Assembly (NCBI GenBank): GCA_022843925.1
Contig: JALHMS010000004.1
Location: 173,086 to 237,085 of the forward strand
Direction of reading: 5' to 3'
From: Burkholderiales bacterium
GTDB lineage: Bacteria; Pseudomonadota; Gammaproteobacteria; Burkholderiales; Ga0077523
Length of the DNA: 64,000 bases
Positions 16,796 through 24,037 of this stretch are shown in pieces; positions within the stretch are counted from its first letter, which is position 1, and every line of letters starts with the position of its first letter. The translations under genes were made by a program, and so were the position numbers. Below the pieces are notes generated by a model. It saw only the letters and a program-made list of their open reading frames with translations, had not been told where the DNA came from and searched no databases.

Positions 16796-17137
16796 ATGAA
16801 CGCGGTTCTCATCGGGGCGGATCGCCTTGGCAACATCCCGGAGCGCCTGGCAGCACTCGGCATCCAGATCGTGCGGCACGTGTCGGGTCGCAACGTCAGT
16901 CATCAGCGCCGGCTGCCGGCGTTGCCCGCCGACGTGCAGCTGCTCATCCTCTTCACGGACTTCCTCGGCCACAACGTCATGAAGAGCTTCCGTGCGCAGG
17001 CGCAGTCGGAGGGCGTGCGGGTGGTGGCATGCCGCCGGTCGGCGAGTTGCCTGGAGGAGGAGCTGGGTCGCTGCATGGGCCTGCGCGAGGCCGACCGGTG
17101 CGTCGAATGTCCCGCGGGTCGTCGGTCGGACCGCTGA
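16796..17137 (+). CDS. DUF2325 domain protein
   Basis: A 113-residue cytoplasmic protein starting MNAVLIGADRLGNIPERLAALG, with the DUF2325 pattern: an N-terminal Rossmann-like half, HVSGRNVSHQR, a hydrophobic strand with Asp (LLILFTDFLGHNVMK), and a Cys region ending in CMGLREADRCVEC. A good AAGGAAGG ribosome-binding site precedes the ATG. The Fur box just upstream places it in the iron regulon. DUF2325 genes are often seen next to iron transporters, but their biochemical role is unknown to me. The last bases overlap a hairpin that also faces the convergent receptor gene. Confidence 0.85.
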   Translation: MNAVLIGADRLGNIPERLAALGIQIVRHVSGRNVSHQRRLPALPADVQLLILFTDFLGHNVMKSFRAQAQSEGVRVVACRRSASCLEEELGRCMGLREADRCVECPAGRRSDR

Positions 17138-17153
17138 CCGCGGCGGTCCGACC
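17124..17153. terminator. Hairpin at the DUF2325/receptor convergence
   Basis: Arms GGTCGGACCGC and GCGGTCCGACC with an 8-base loop, spanning the DUF2325 stop and ending 13 bases before the stop of the opposite-strand receptor. There is no clear T-run, so efficiency is uncertain. Confidence 0.55.
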
Positions 17154-17165
17154 GGGCCCCGATGG

Positions 17166-19298
17166 TCAGAAATCCCAGCGCAGACCGGCCTGGATGAGTC
17201 GCGGCGCACCCGGCAGGATGCCGCGCGTGCGATCGACGATGTAGACCTTGTCGGTCAGGTTCTTCACCGCCAGGAACACCGTCACGCCGTACTGGCGGAT
17301 CTGGTAGTTCGCCGTGGCGTTGAAGATCGTGAACGCGTCGATCCGGCCGAACTGACCGCTCGTGTCCGAGTTCGGATCCTGGATGTTGGCGAAGTCGGCG
17401 TACTGCGCGCCGACGTGGACGGCCTCGAGATTCACGTCCAGCCCCTCGGCGGTCGCGTAGCCGACGCCGATCGTGGCCGTCGTCTTCGGTGCGTAGGGCA
17501 TCCGCTTGCCCCCGACCGAGCCCCCGATGGCCGCGCCCGTGTCGACGCGGGTGAAGGCCGTCGATTGCTCCGCCGTCGGCAGCCAGGTGATCGCGGCGGT
17601 GGAGTACAGCCCCGAGGCGTGCCCGTAGCGGCTGCCCAGTTCGATCCCCTGGAAGAGCGCTTCGCCCTGCGACAGATTGATGCTCCCGCCCGCGATGCTG
17701 CCCACCGCGATGAGCCGCTGGAAATCGTTGCGGAAATACGTGGCCTGAATGCCCAGTTCCTTCGTCACCTGGCTGCGCGTGCCCAGCTCGAAATTCCAGC
17801 TGCGTTCGGCGCCGACATTGGTGAACGTGGCCACCGGGCCGATGCCCGTCTGGATGATGTCCTCCACCCGCGGCGGCGCGAAGCCCCGGTGCACGCCTGC
17901 GAAGACGGTCGTCCCTTCCTGCACCTTGTACGTGGCAGCAAGACTCGGAATGAACGCACTGAGCGACTCGGAACCGCTGTTGCCGCCGGCCCGACGATCC
18001 GTGCGGCTGACGTCGATGTACTCGTACCGCAGTCCTGGCGTGATCGAGAAGTCGCCGTAGAGAAGCCGGTTGTGCGCAAAGGCGGCAAAGGCGTTCGTGT
18101 CGCGCTCGTTGTCTTCGGAGACGGAGCCCGCGCGCCCGAGCGGCGACGAGGCATTGACCTGCCGTCGCTCCTGCTTCTCGTGATGCAGTCGCACGCCCGT
18201 TTCCAGTTCGGATGGCGTGCCGAACCACGTGTGCGTGGTGCGCAGGCGTGGCTCGATGCCGAACTGGTAGTAGTCGCGCAGGCGGCCCTGCGCGGAATTG
18301 CAGCCGTCGACATTGACCGCCTGACCGGCGATACGGGCATCACGGAAGGTGGTGCCGCACTGCGTATCCGTGGTCGTGCTGCTCTGCCGCCACCAGTCCC
18401 GGTTGAAGGCCGACCAGTACACGTTGGTGAGCAGGCTGGTGTCTGCGGACAGCGCGATCTGGTGCGTGCCGGACAGCCCCATGCGCCGGGTCTCGAAGAA
18501 GTCGTTCTTGAACGGGTTGTAGCGCGCACCGAAGTTCCGGAACTCGGCGTTGGTCAGGCCGGAATAGGTGACCTGGGAGTCCTCGGTGTAGTAGTTCCCG
18601 CGCAGGGTGAAGCCCTGGCGATCGTCGATCTTGAAGACCTTCTTGATGTTGATGTCTCCGATCTCGGAGCGGATGTTGTCGCGGGCGCCGTCCCCTTGCT
18701 TCTGCATCACGTCGAGCAGGAAGCCCCCGCCGGACAGGCGCGCGTGGGCGTTCATGTAGTCGCGATTGCCACCGGCGATGGAGATGCCGCCGCTGAAGTC
18801 TTCCGTCGGATTCGGGGTGATGTAGTTGATCACGCCGCCGATGGTCTGGGGGCCGTAGAGTGTCTGGCCGGCGCCACGCAGCACTTCGACCCGCTCGAAG
18901 CGTTCGATCGGCGGATGGTAGTAGCTGGCGTTGTCGCCGTACGGCGCGTAGGCGAGGGGGATTCCGTCCTCGAGCAGCGTGACCTTCGTGCTGCGGGTCG
19001 GATTCAGTCCGCGAATGCCGATGTTGGGCCGGAGTCCGAAACCCTCCTCGTCCCGGACGTTGATGCCCGGCACCTTGCGCAGCGCCTCGTTCACGGTGAA
19101 GACGCGGGTCGACTCGAGGGCATCGCGATCGATGATGTCGCCCGACCCCGAAACCTTGTCGAGGTTGTCGCGCTTTCCGATGATGTCCACCCGGGGGGCG
19201 GTCATGGACGGCGCCTTCTGCGCGTGGGCGGCGCTGCCGAACATCGCCAGGCAGGCAATGGCGCACCACGACAGGCGGGAGGGGGCGAGGTCGGACAT
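17166..19298 (-). CDS. TonB-dependent siderophore receptor (FecA-like)
   Basis: A 710-residue outer-membrane receptor with a signal peptide (about 1-27, ending AAHA). The TonB-box-like segment is PRVDIIGKRDNL. The plug has VNEALRKVPGINVRDEEGFG, IGIRGLNPTRSTKVTLLEDG and VEVLRGAGQTLYGPQTIGGVINY, which resembles the ferric-citrate/FecA group. The barrel ends QAGLRWDF with a terminal Phe. No N-terminal signalling domain is present, so it does not itself control a sigma factor. A Fur-box-like sequence lies at 19391-19409, about 95 bases upstream of the ATG. Substrate is most likely a ferric chelate; which one cannot be told. Confidence 0.87.
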   Translation of the reverse strand: MSDLAPSRLSWCAIACLAMFGSAAHAQKAPSMTAPRVDIIGKRDNLDKVSGSGDIIDRDALESTRVFTVNEALRKVPGINVRDEEGFGLRPNIGIRGLNPTRSTKVTLLEDGIPLAYAPYGDNASYYHPPIERFERVEVLRGAGQTLYGPQTIGGVINYITPNPTEDFSGGISIAGGNRDYMNAHARLSGGGFLLDVMQKQGDGARDNIRSEIGDINIKKVFKIDDRQGFTLRGNYYTEDSQVTYSGLTNAEFRNFGARYNPFKNDFFETRRMGLSGTHQIALSADTSLLTNVYWSAFNRDWWRQSSTTTDTQCGTTFRDARIAGQAVNVDGCNSAQGRLRDYYQFGIEPRLRTTHTWFGTPSELETGVRLHHEKQERRQVNASSPLGRAGSVSEDNERDTNAFAAFAHNRLLYGDFSITPGLRYEYIDVSRTDRRAGGNSGSESLSAFIPSLAATYKVQEGTTVFAGVHRGFAPPRVEDIIQTGIGPVATFTNVGAERSWNFELGTRSQVTKELGIQATYFRNDFQRLIAVGSIAGGSINLSQGEALFQGIELGSRYGHASGLYSTAAITWLPTAEQSTAFTRVDTGAAIGGSVGGKRMPYAPKTTATIGVGYATAEGLDVNLEAVHVGAQYADFANIQDPNSDTSGQFGRIDAFTIFNATANYQIRQYGVTVFLAVKNLTDKVYIVDRTRGILPGAPRLIQAGLRWDF

Positions 19299-19390
19299 GA
19301 AGTCTGTCTCCGTGGTCTGGCCGCTGGAGCGGCGTTCTGTGGTTTCGGGACGTCATGCGCTGGATGCGCCTGAACGACCGGAAAGTTAAC

Positions 19391-19409
19391 ACGAATTATT
19401 CTCATTAGT
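19391..19409. promoter_or_regulatory. Fur-box-like site upstream of the FecA-like receptor
   Basis: ACGAATTATTCTCATTAGT, similar to the AATnATTCTCATT core of Fur operators, about 95 bases ahead of the receptor start in an AT-rich segment. The remaining intergenic sequence to 19550 holds no gene I can see. Confidence 0.65.
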
Positions 19410-19551
19410 AAAAGCGTCGCGACCGATCTCTTGGGTCGATCACACGGGTTTCGCTAGAAAGTACATTAAAACAAATATTTATGCGTATCCCTCTGCGCGG
19501 GAGGCGGCATGACTGCTCTAGACGGGTGGCAAATCGTGTCGCGTTGCAATA

Positions 19552-19572
19552 TTGACAATCATTCTCATTCGT
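19552..19572 (+). promoter_or_regulatory. bfd promoter: -35 TTGACA overlapped by a Fur box
   Basis: TTGACA at 19552-19557 runs into GACAATCATTCTCATTCGT, a good Fur-box match, 38 bases before the bfd start. Repressor binding would block the -35 element directly, giving iron-repressed bfd expression. Confidence 0.8.
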
Positions 19573-19610
19573 AGTCGAATGCTCCCGTCAGATCGAGAGG
19601 AGGCGAGGAG

Positions 19611-19811
19611 ATGTACGTCTGCATCTGCCAGGAAGTGACCGATCGTCAGATCCGCCAAGCGGTGGAGGAAGGGGCATCCACCATGCGCCATCTCCGCAAG
19701 GACCTCGGCGTGGCCGCGTGCTGCGGGCGTTGTGCCCCGCACGCGAAAGCACTTCTCGACGAAGTCCGTCAGGAAAACCGGGCCGCCTGCATGTCCGCGG
19801 CGTGCGCCTGA
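19611..19811 (+). CDS. bfd: Bacterioferritin-associated ferredoxin
   Basis: A 66-residue [2Fe-2S] protein that reduces bacterioferritin so stored iron can be released. The BFD-fold ligands are C4 and C6 ([10 protein letters not shown]) and C38 and C41 (ACCGRC). The length is usual for the family. A GAGGAGGCGAGGAG ribosome-binding stretch precedes the ATG. It is followed 200 bases later by bfr on the same strand, the classic pairing. The overlapping Fur box and -35 element upstream predict expression under iron starvation, when iron must be mobilised. Confidence 0.93.
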   Translation: MYVCICQEVTDRQIRQAVEEGASTMRHLRKDLGVAACCGRCAPHAKALLDEVRQENRAACMSAACA

Positions 19812-20011
19812 CGCCCGCGAGTCCTCTCCGCAATCCCTCCCCCTGCCTCGCTGTCCCCGGTCATTCCTCGCAGCCTCGCCGCATGGGCGCGCGAAGCGCT
19901 CACACACCGCGTTTTCATTCCCATTCTTGTTTCACACCCTCGGAAAGTCCGACGCTCCGGATCGCACGGGCCACCTATACTTCGCGCCTCCCTGAGTACG
20001 CGAGGTTCACG

Positions 20012-20488
20012 ATGAAAGGCGACAAGAAAGTCATCCAGCTCCTGAACAAGGTGCTGTTGAATGAACTGACTGCGATCAACCAGTACTTCCTGCACTCCCG
20101 TATGTTCGGCAACTGGGGTCTGGAAAAGCTCGAGAAGTACGAGTACCACGAGTCCATCGACGAGATGAAGCACGCCGACAAGCTGATCGAGCGCATCCTC
20201 TTCCTCGAAGGGCTTCCCAACATGCAGGACCTCGGCAAGCTGCTGATCGGCGAGAACGTCGAGGAATGCCTCAAGTGCGATCTGCAGCTCGAGATGATCG
20301 CGCTGCCCGACCTGAAGGCCGGGGTTGCCTACTGCGAGAGCGTCGGCGACTACGTCTCCCGCGAGGTCTTCGAGGACATCCTCGAGAGCGAGGAGGAACA
20401 TGTCGACTGGATCGAGACCCAGATCGACCTTATCGGCAAGGTGGGAATCCAGAACTACCTGCAGAGCCAGATGGGCTCCGCATCCTGA
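20012..20488 (+). CDS. bfr: Bacterioferritin
   Basis: A 158-residue haem-containing ferritin subunit forming a 24-mer iron store. The di-iron site is complete: E18, E51, H54, E94, E127 and H130, and haem ligand M52 is present. I took the ATG at 20012 ([20 protein letters not shown]), which gives the family start. Longer upstream reading of the frame is low in coding character. A TATACT element at 19976-19981 suggests its own promoter, so bfr need not follow bfd's iron repression. A strong terminator follows. Confidence 0.96.
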   Translation: MKGDKKVIQLLNKVLLNELTAINQYFLHSRMFGNWGLEKLEKYEYHESIDEMKHADKLIERILFLEGLPNMQDLGKLLIGENVEECLKCDLQLEMIALPDLKAGVAYCESVGDYVSREVFEDILESEEEHVDWIETQIDLIGKVGIQNYLQSQMGSAS

Positions 20489-20517
20489 CCGGTATCCCGT
20501 CCGGCAGGGCAGCATCG

Positions 20518-20539
20518 ACGGGCCGCGATCGCGGCCCGT
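20518..20539 (+). terminator. Rho-independent terminator after bfr
   Basis: A 22-bp perfect palindrome with arms ACGGGCCGCGA and TCGCGGCCCGT, followed by TTTCGTTT, 30 bases past the bfr stop. Confidence 0.88.
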
Positions 20540-20619
20540 TTTCGTTTCGGTCGCTGCAGCGCTAACCTCCGCTGTCGCGATTCCCCGCTTCACCGCCCCC
20601 TTCTCGAAAGCTGGTCGCC

Positions 20620-21630
20620 ATGCGTGTCGCCACGTCGTTCCTCTCTCTTGCACTTGTCGCCGCGCTCGGCGGTTGCACCACACCGAAGCCCATCTCGACG
20701 TCGCCCGAAGTCCCGATCCGTGGTCCCGAGGTGGTCCGAGCGGAGCCGGTGGTCGTTCCGCCGCTCCCGGAGATCGTCATTCCGCCGCCCCGGATCGCTC
20801 TCGTGCTCGGCGGAGGCGCGGCGCGCGGATTCGCCCACGTCGGTGTCATCAAGGTGCTGGAGGCGCAGGGGTTCGTTCCCGATATCGTCGTCGGGACGAG
20901 TGCCGGCAGCGTGGTGGGTGCGCTCTACGCGGGCGGCAGCACGGGGTTCGATCTGCAGCGACGGGCGCTGGCGCTCGACGAGAAGGCGATGAGCGACTGG
21001 GCGCTGCCGAATCGCGGCTTCATCAAGGGCGAGTCCCTGCAGAACTACATCAACGAGGCGGTGAAGCAGTTGCCGATCGAACGGCTGTCGAAGCCGCTCG
21101 GCATCGTCGCGACCGATCTGCATTCCGGCGAGCAGATGGTCTTCCGGCGCGGCAACACCGGCATGGCCGTGCGTGCCTCCAGCAGCGTACCCGGCGTGTT
21201 CCGCCCCGTGACCATCGATGGCCGGGAGTTCGTCGACGGGGGCCTCACCAGCCCGGTCCCGGTGAAGGCGGCGCGCGACATGGGCGCGGATCTCGTGGTC
21301 GCGGTCGATATCGCGAAGGAACCGCAGCGCGCGAAGGTGAGCGACACCATCGACATCCTGCTGCAGACATTCCTGATCATGGGGCGCGCCATCGCAGCCC
21401 AGGAACTGCTCGGGGCCGATGTCGTGATCCTCCCTGCCACGCACGAACTCACCACGGCCAGCTTCGAGAGCCGGCATCTGGCGATCCTCGAAGGTGAAAA
21501 GGCTGCGCTGGCCGCGATCCCCAAGCTGCGGCAACGTATCGCGGAACGGGAAGCGCGACTCCGCAAGGCGGCATTGGACGCGCGTGCCGCCGCTTCGGTC
21601 AGGGCGCCTGCGGCAGTGTCGGGCAACTAG
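20620..21630 (+). CDS. Patatin-like phospholipase lipoprotein
   Basis: A 336-residue patatin-family acyl hydrolase. An N-terminal signal ends in lipobox LGGC, predicting lipidation at Cys19 and envelope anchoring. A short proline-rich linker follows. The catalytic domain has the glycine-rich oxyanion loop GGGAARGFAHVG (about 64-75), nucleophile S94 in GTSAGS, and D206 in VDGGLTSPVP completing the Ser-Asp dyad. It resembles RssA/YchK-type enzymes with an added lipoprotein leader. The substrate is probably a membrane phospholipid or another acyl ester. It stands alone, with a terminator before it and a palindromic repeat array after it. Confidence 0.88.
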   Translation: MRVATSFLSLALVAALGGCTTPKPISTSPEVPIRGPEVVRAEPVVVPPLPEIVIPPPRIALVLGGGAARGFAHVGVIKVLEAQGFVPDIVVGTSAGSVVGALYAGGSTGFDLQRRALALDEKAMSDWALPNRGFIKGESLQNYINEAVKQLPIERLSKPLGIVATDLHSGEQMVFRRGNTGMAVRASSSVPGVFRPVTIDGREFVDGGLTSPVPVKAARDMGADLVVAVDIAKEPQRAKVSDTIDILLQTFLIMGRAIAAQELLGADVVILPATHELTTASFESRHLAILEGEKAALAAIPKLRQRIAEREARLRKAALDARAAASVRAPAAVSGN

Positions 21631-21660
21631 GGATTCGCCTGCGCTTGGAGCAACGCCTGG

Positions 21661-22000
21661 TGGGTCGAGCTCTGCTCGACCCATGCGTTCCTGGATTCGC
21701 AGAGGTGCCCAACCCCGCGCAGCGTCGAGCTGCAGCTCGACCCACGAAGGGGCTTCGCGACTGGATGCGTAGTCGCCGCAAACAATCGCCGTGGGTCGGG
21801 CTCCGCCCGACGCCCGCGTTCCGGGATTCGTCGTGGTGCCCAAGCCATCGCCGCGTCGAGCGGTGCTCGACCCACGACATTCCTCGCCAATGGATGCCTC
21901 GGCGCCGATAAAAACTCCGTGGGTCGGGCTCCGCCCGACGCCTGCGTTCCTGGATTCTACGTGGTGCCCAAGCCATCGCCGCGTCGAGCTGCAACTCGAC
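21661..22000. repeat. BIME-like array of six palindromes
   Basis: Six short inverted repeats in this 424-base intergenic region. They lie at 21661-21683, 21724-21741, 21795-21811, 21855-21871, 21923-21939 and 21983-22000. They fall into three pairs. In pairs 2 and 3 a GTCGGGCTCCGCCCGAC stem is joined to a GTCGAG...CTCGAC stem by a conserved 43-base spacer (GCGTTCC.GGATT and GGTGCCCAAGCCATCGCCGC). Pair 1 is a diverged version whose first stem is the GTCGAGC type. Outer edges carry CGTGGGTCG / CGACCCACG. This is the architecture of repetitive extragenic palindromes; no transposase is present locally. Confidence 0.85.
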
Positions 22001-22054
22001 CCACGAAAGGCCTCGTCAATCGGACTCGTCCGTCCTGACGGAACGCTCGACCGC

Positions 22055-23200
22055 TCAGCGGTGCCCTGAGTCGGGCGGTGCGAGGCTCTTCTTCCGCTTG
22101 TCGAGCCACCAGCCGTACTGCACCGGCCACGACGCGAACTCGTTGTCGATGCCGAGTGCGGCCTCGGCGTGCAGCGGCCAGTGGGGATCCGAGAGGACTT
22201 CGCGTCCGATGGCGATGAGGTCGGCCTCGCCGTTCTGCAGAATCTCCTCGGCCTGATGCGCTTCGAGGATCAGCCCGACGGTCATCGTCGTCATGCCCGT
22301 CCCGCGTTTCACGGCGGCCGCGTATGGCACCTGGAAGCCTGGGTAGCGCTTCACGCGCGCCGCCGTGGCGGAACCCATGAGTCCGCCCGAGGAGCAATCC
22401 ATCACGTCGACGCCGACATCCTTCAGGCGCTTCGCGAGCGCGATCGAATCGTCGAGGGTCCAGCCGCCATCGACGCCGTCGACGGACGAGATCCGGAAGA
22501 AGAGCGGCAGGTTGTCCGGCCACACCGTGCGGACGTCCCCGGCAATCTCCAGGGCGAGACGGATGCGATTGTCGAAGCTGCCGCCGTAAGCGTCCTCGCG
22601 CTTGTTCGAGAGCGGGGAAAGGAACTCGTGCAGCAGGTAGCCATGCGCGCCGTGGACTTCCGCTGCTTCGAAGCCCGCATCCAGCGCCCGCTTCGCCGCC
22701 GACCGGAAGTCGGCACGCAGCCTCGCGATGTCCGCGAGGCTCATCGCCTTCGGTTCGAGCCAGCCCTGGTCCATCGGAATCGCGCTGGGGGCGGAAACCG
22801 GCCAGACATCTTCTCCGCGGGCGCGGTCGGTGTCATCGAGCGGACCGTTGCCATGCCACGGGCGCTGCATCGAGGCCTTGCGACCGGCATGCGCGAGCTG
22901 GACCGCGGGGATGGCCCCCTGGGACTTCATGAAGCGGTTGATCCGCGCGAGCGGCTCCACGTGCGCCTCCGACCAGAGGCCCATATCGCCGTGCGTGATG
23001 CGGCCATCGCGCGCCACCGCCGCCGCCTCGATGAAGACCATGCCGGCGCCGCCGCGAGCAAGGCTGCCCAGGTGAACCATGTGCCAGTCGTTGGCGATGC
23101 CCTCGTGCGCGGAGTACTGGCACATCGGCGACACGATGATGCGGTTGCGCAGCGTGAGGCTGCGGAGCTGGAAGGGGGTGAAGAGCAGCGGTTGGGTCAT
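22055..23200 (-). CDS. NADH:flavin oxidoreductase, Old Yellow Enzyme (YqjM/NamA type)
   Basis: A 381-residue FMN-dependent ene-reductase with a TIM-barrel. YqjM-class marks are C27 in VSPMCQYSA, the substrate-binding His pair within EVHGAHGYLLHEFLSP, the arginine-rich SNKREDAYGGSFDNRIRLALEI, and C-terminal GREVLSDPHWPLHAE. Such enzymes reduce activated C=C bonds with NAD(P)H. The physiological substrate is usually unknown, and neighbouring genes (repeat array on one side, nikR on the other) do not point to one. The start ATG is at 23200, and the protein is cytoplasmic with no signal peptide. Confidence 0.92.
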   Translation of the reverse strand: MTQPLLFTPFQLRSLTLRNRIIVSPMCQYSAHEGIANDWHMVHLGSLARGGAGMVFIEAAAVARDGRITHGDMGLWSEAHVEPLARINRFMKSQGAIPAVQLAHAGRKASMQRPWHGNGPLDDTDRARGEDVWPVSAPSAIPMDQGWLEPKAMSLADIARLRADFRSAAKRALDAGFEAAEVHGAHGYLLHEFLSPLSNKREDAYGGSFDNRIRLALEIAGDVRTVWPDNLPLFFRISSVDGVDGGWTLDDSIALAKRLKDVGVDVMDCSSGGLMGSATAARVKRYPGFQVPYAAAVKRGTGMTTMTVGLILEAHQAEEILQNGEADLIAIGREVLSDPHWPLHAEAALGIDNEFASWPVQYGWWLDKRKKSLAPPDSGHR

Positions 23201-23279
23201 CGATGGATCCGGAGGGAGTCGCGGGCGGCGCGCGCCCGGGGGGTGGGTCAGGAGGGGGATCAGGCTATGCAGAGGCTAC

Positions 23280-23732
23280 CTAGGTACGCGGGCGGCTGTG
23301 CACATGATGGTGGTGGCCGTCGTGCCGGACGAACTCCACGGGTACGAGGTTGAGCCGGCCGTGCCGCACCTGCGGCTCCGCCATGAGCGCATTCGCGAAG
23401 TCCTGCACGTCGCGTGTGGGGCCGCGCAGCATGACGGTCTCGAGGCAGTTGTCGTGATCGAGATGGACGTGCATCGATGACAGCACGAGGTCGTGGTGCT
23501 CGTGCTGCAGCGTGGTGAGCCGCTCCGCGAGATCCCGCGCATGGTGGTCATACACGTACGACAGACTGGCCACGCAGAACGGAGCCTCCTGACGGTCCAC
23601 CGACTCGGCGCTCAGCATGCTGCGAAGGATGTCGCGCACGGCCTCCGAGCGATTCTGGTAGCCCTTCCGGTGGATGAGTTCGTCGAAGGCCTGGGCGAGG
23701 TCCTCGCTGAGGGAGATGGTGAATCGCTCCAC
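23280..23732 (-). CDS. nikR: NikR, nickel-responsive repressor
   Basis: A ribbon-helix-helix regulator with a C-terminal ACT-like nickel-binding domain. I place the start at GTG 23732 (then ERFTISLSEDLAQAFDELI) behind AGAGGACA, giving 150 residues. An in-frame ATG 69 bases upstream would add a Pro/Arg-rich tail ahead of the DNA-binding strand. The nickel ligands seen in NikR are present in HHDLVLSSMHVHLDHDNCLE (the His, H-x-H and Cys pattern). The tail is unusually His-rich (RHDGHHHHVHSR). It is divergent from a TonB-dependent receptor, with a GTAT...ATAC palindrome between them, so the receptor is its likely target. Confidence 0.92.
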   Translation of the reverse strand: MERFTISLSEDLAQAFDELIHRKGYQNRSEAVRDILRSMLSAESVDRQEAPFCVASLSYVYDHHARDLAERLTTLQHEHHDLVLSSMHVHLDHDNCLETVMLRGPTRDVQDFANALMAEPQVRHGRLNLVPVEFVRHDGHHHHVHSRPRT

Positions 23733-23853
23733 GGTGTCCTCTGCCGCCGCTGGTGGGCGTCTCGTTGGAAAGATCGGTAGTGTGCCGCCTCGGCGATCCA
23801 TGGTCGAGCCGCGGCATCCTCACTTCGCCGTTGCGCGCAGGTCGGATTCTTGG

Positions 23854-23882
23854 GTATCTTAAGAACGAAAGATTCTTCATAC
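23854..23882. promoter_or_regulatory. Candidate NikR operator
   Basis: A 29-bp imperfect palindrome starting GTATCTTAAGAA and ending TTCTTCATAC, between nikR and the divergent receptor gene. E. coli NikR binds GTATGA-N16-TCATAC; this site keeps the outer GTAT/ATAC and one perfect TCATAC half, with one extra base between the halves. The rest of the 305-base gap shows no gene. Confidence 0.6.
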
Positions 23883-24037
23883 GCGCGCGCCGATCGACGC
23901 CGCTGGCGGTCTGCCATCACGGTGCGTGTTCCGGCCGGATGCGCAGGGCGGGTGGCGGCGTCGTCGATCACGATTCCTAAAGACCATGAAAGACGGCGCG
24001 CCGACGAAAGGGCAAGCGCCGTCACCGGGAGCCTGAA

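Noticed and set aside
21661-22000. Repeat array as a CRISPR
   Set aside because: Spacers are themselves conserved between units, the repeats are palindromic in pairs, and no cas gene is present.
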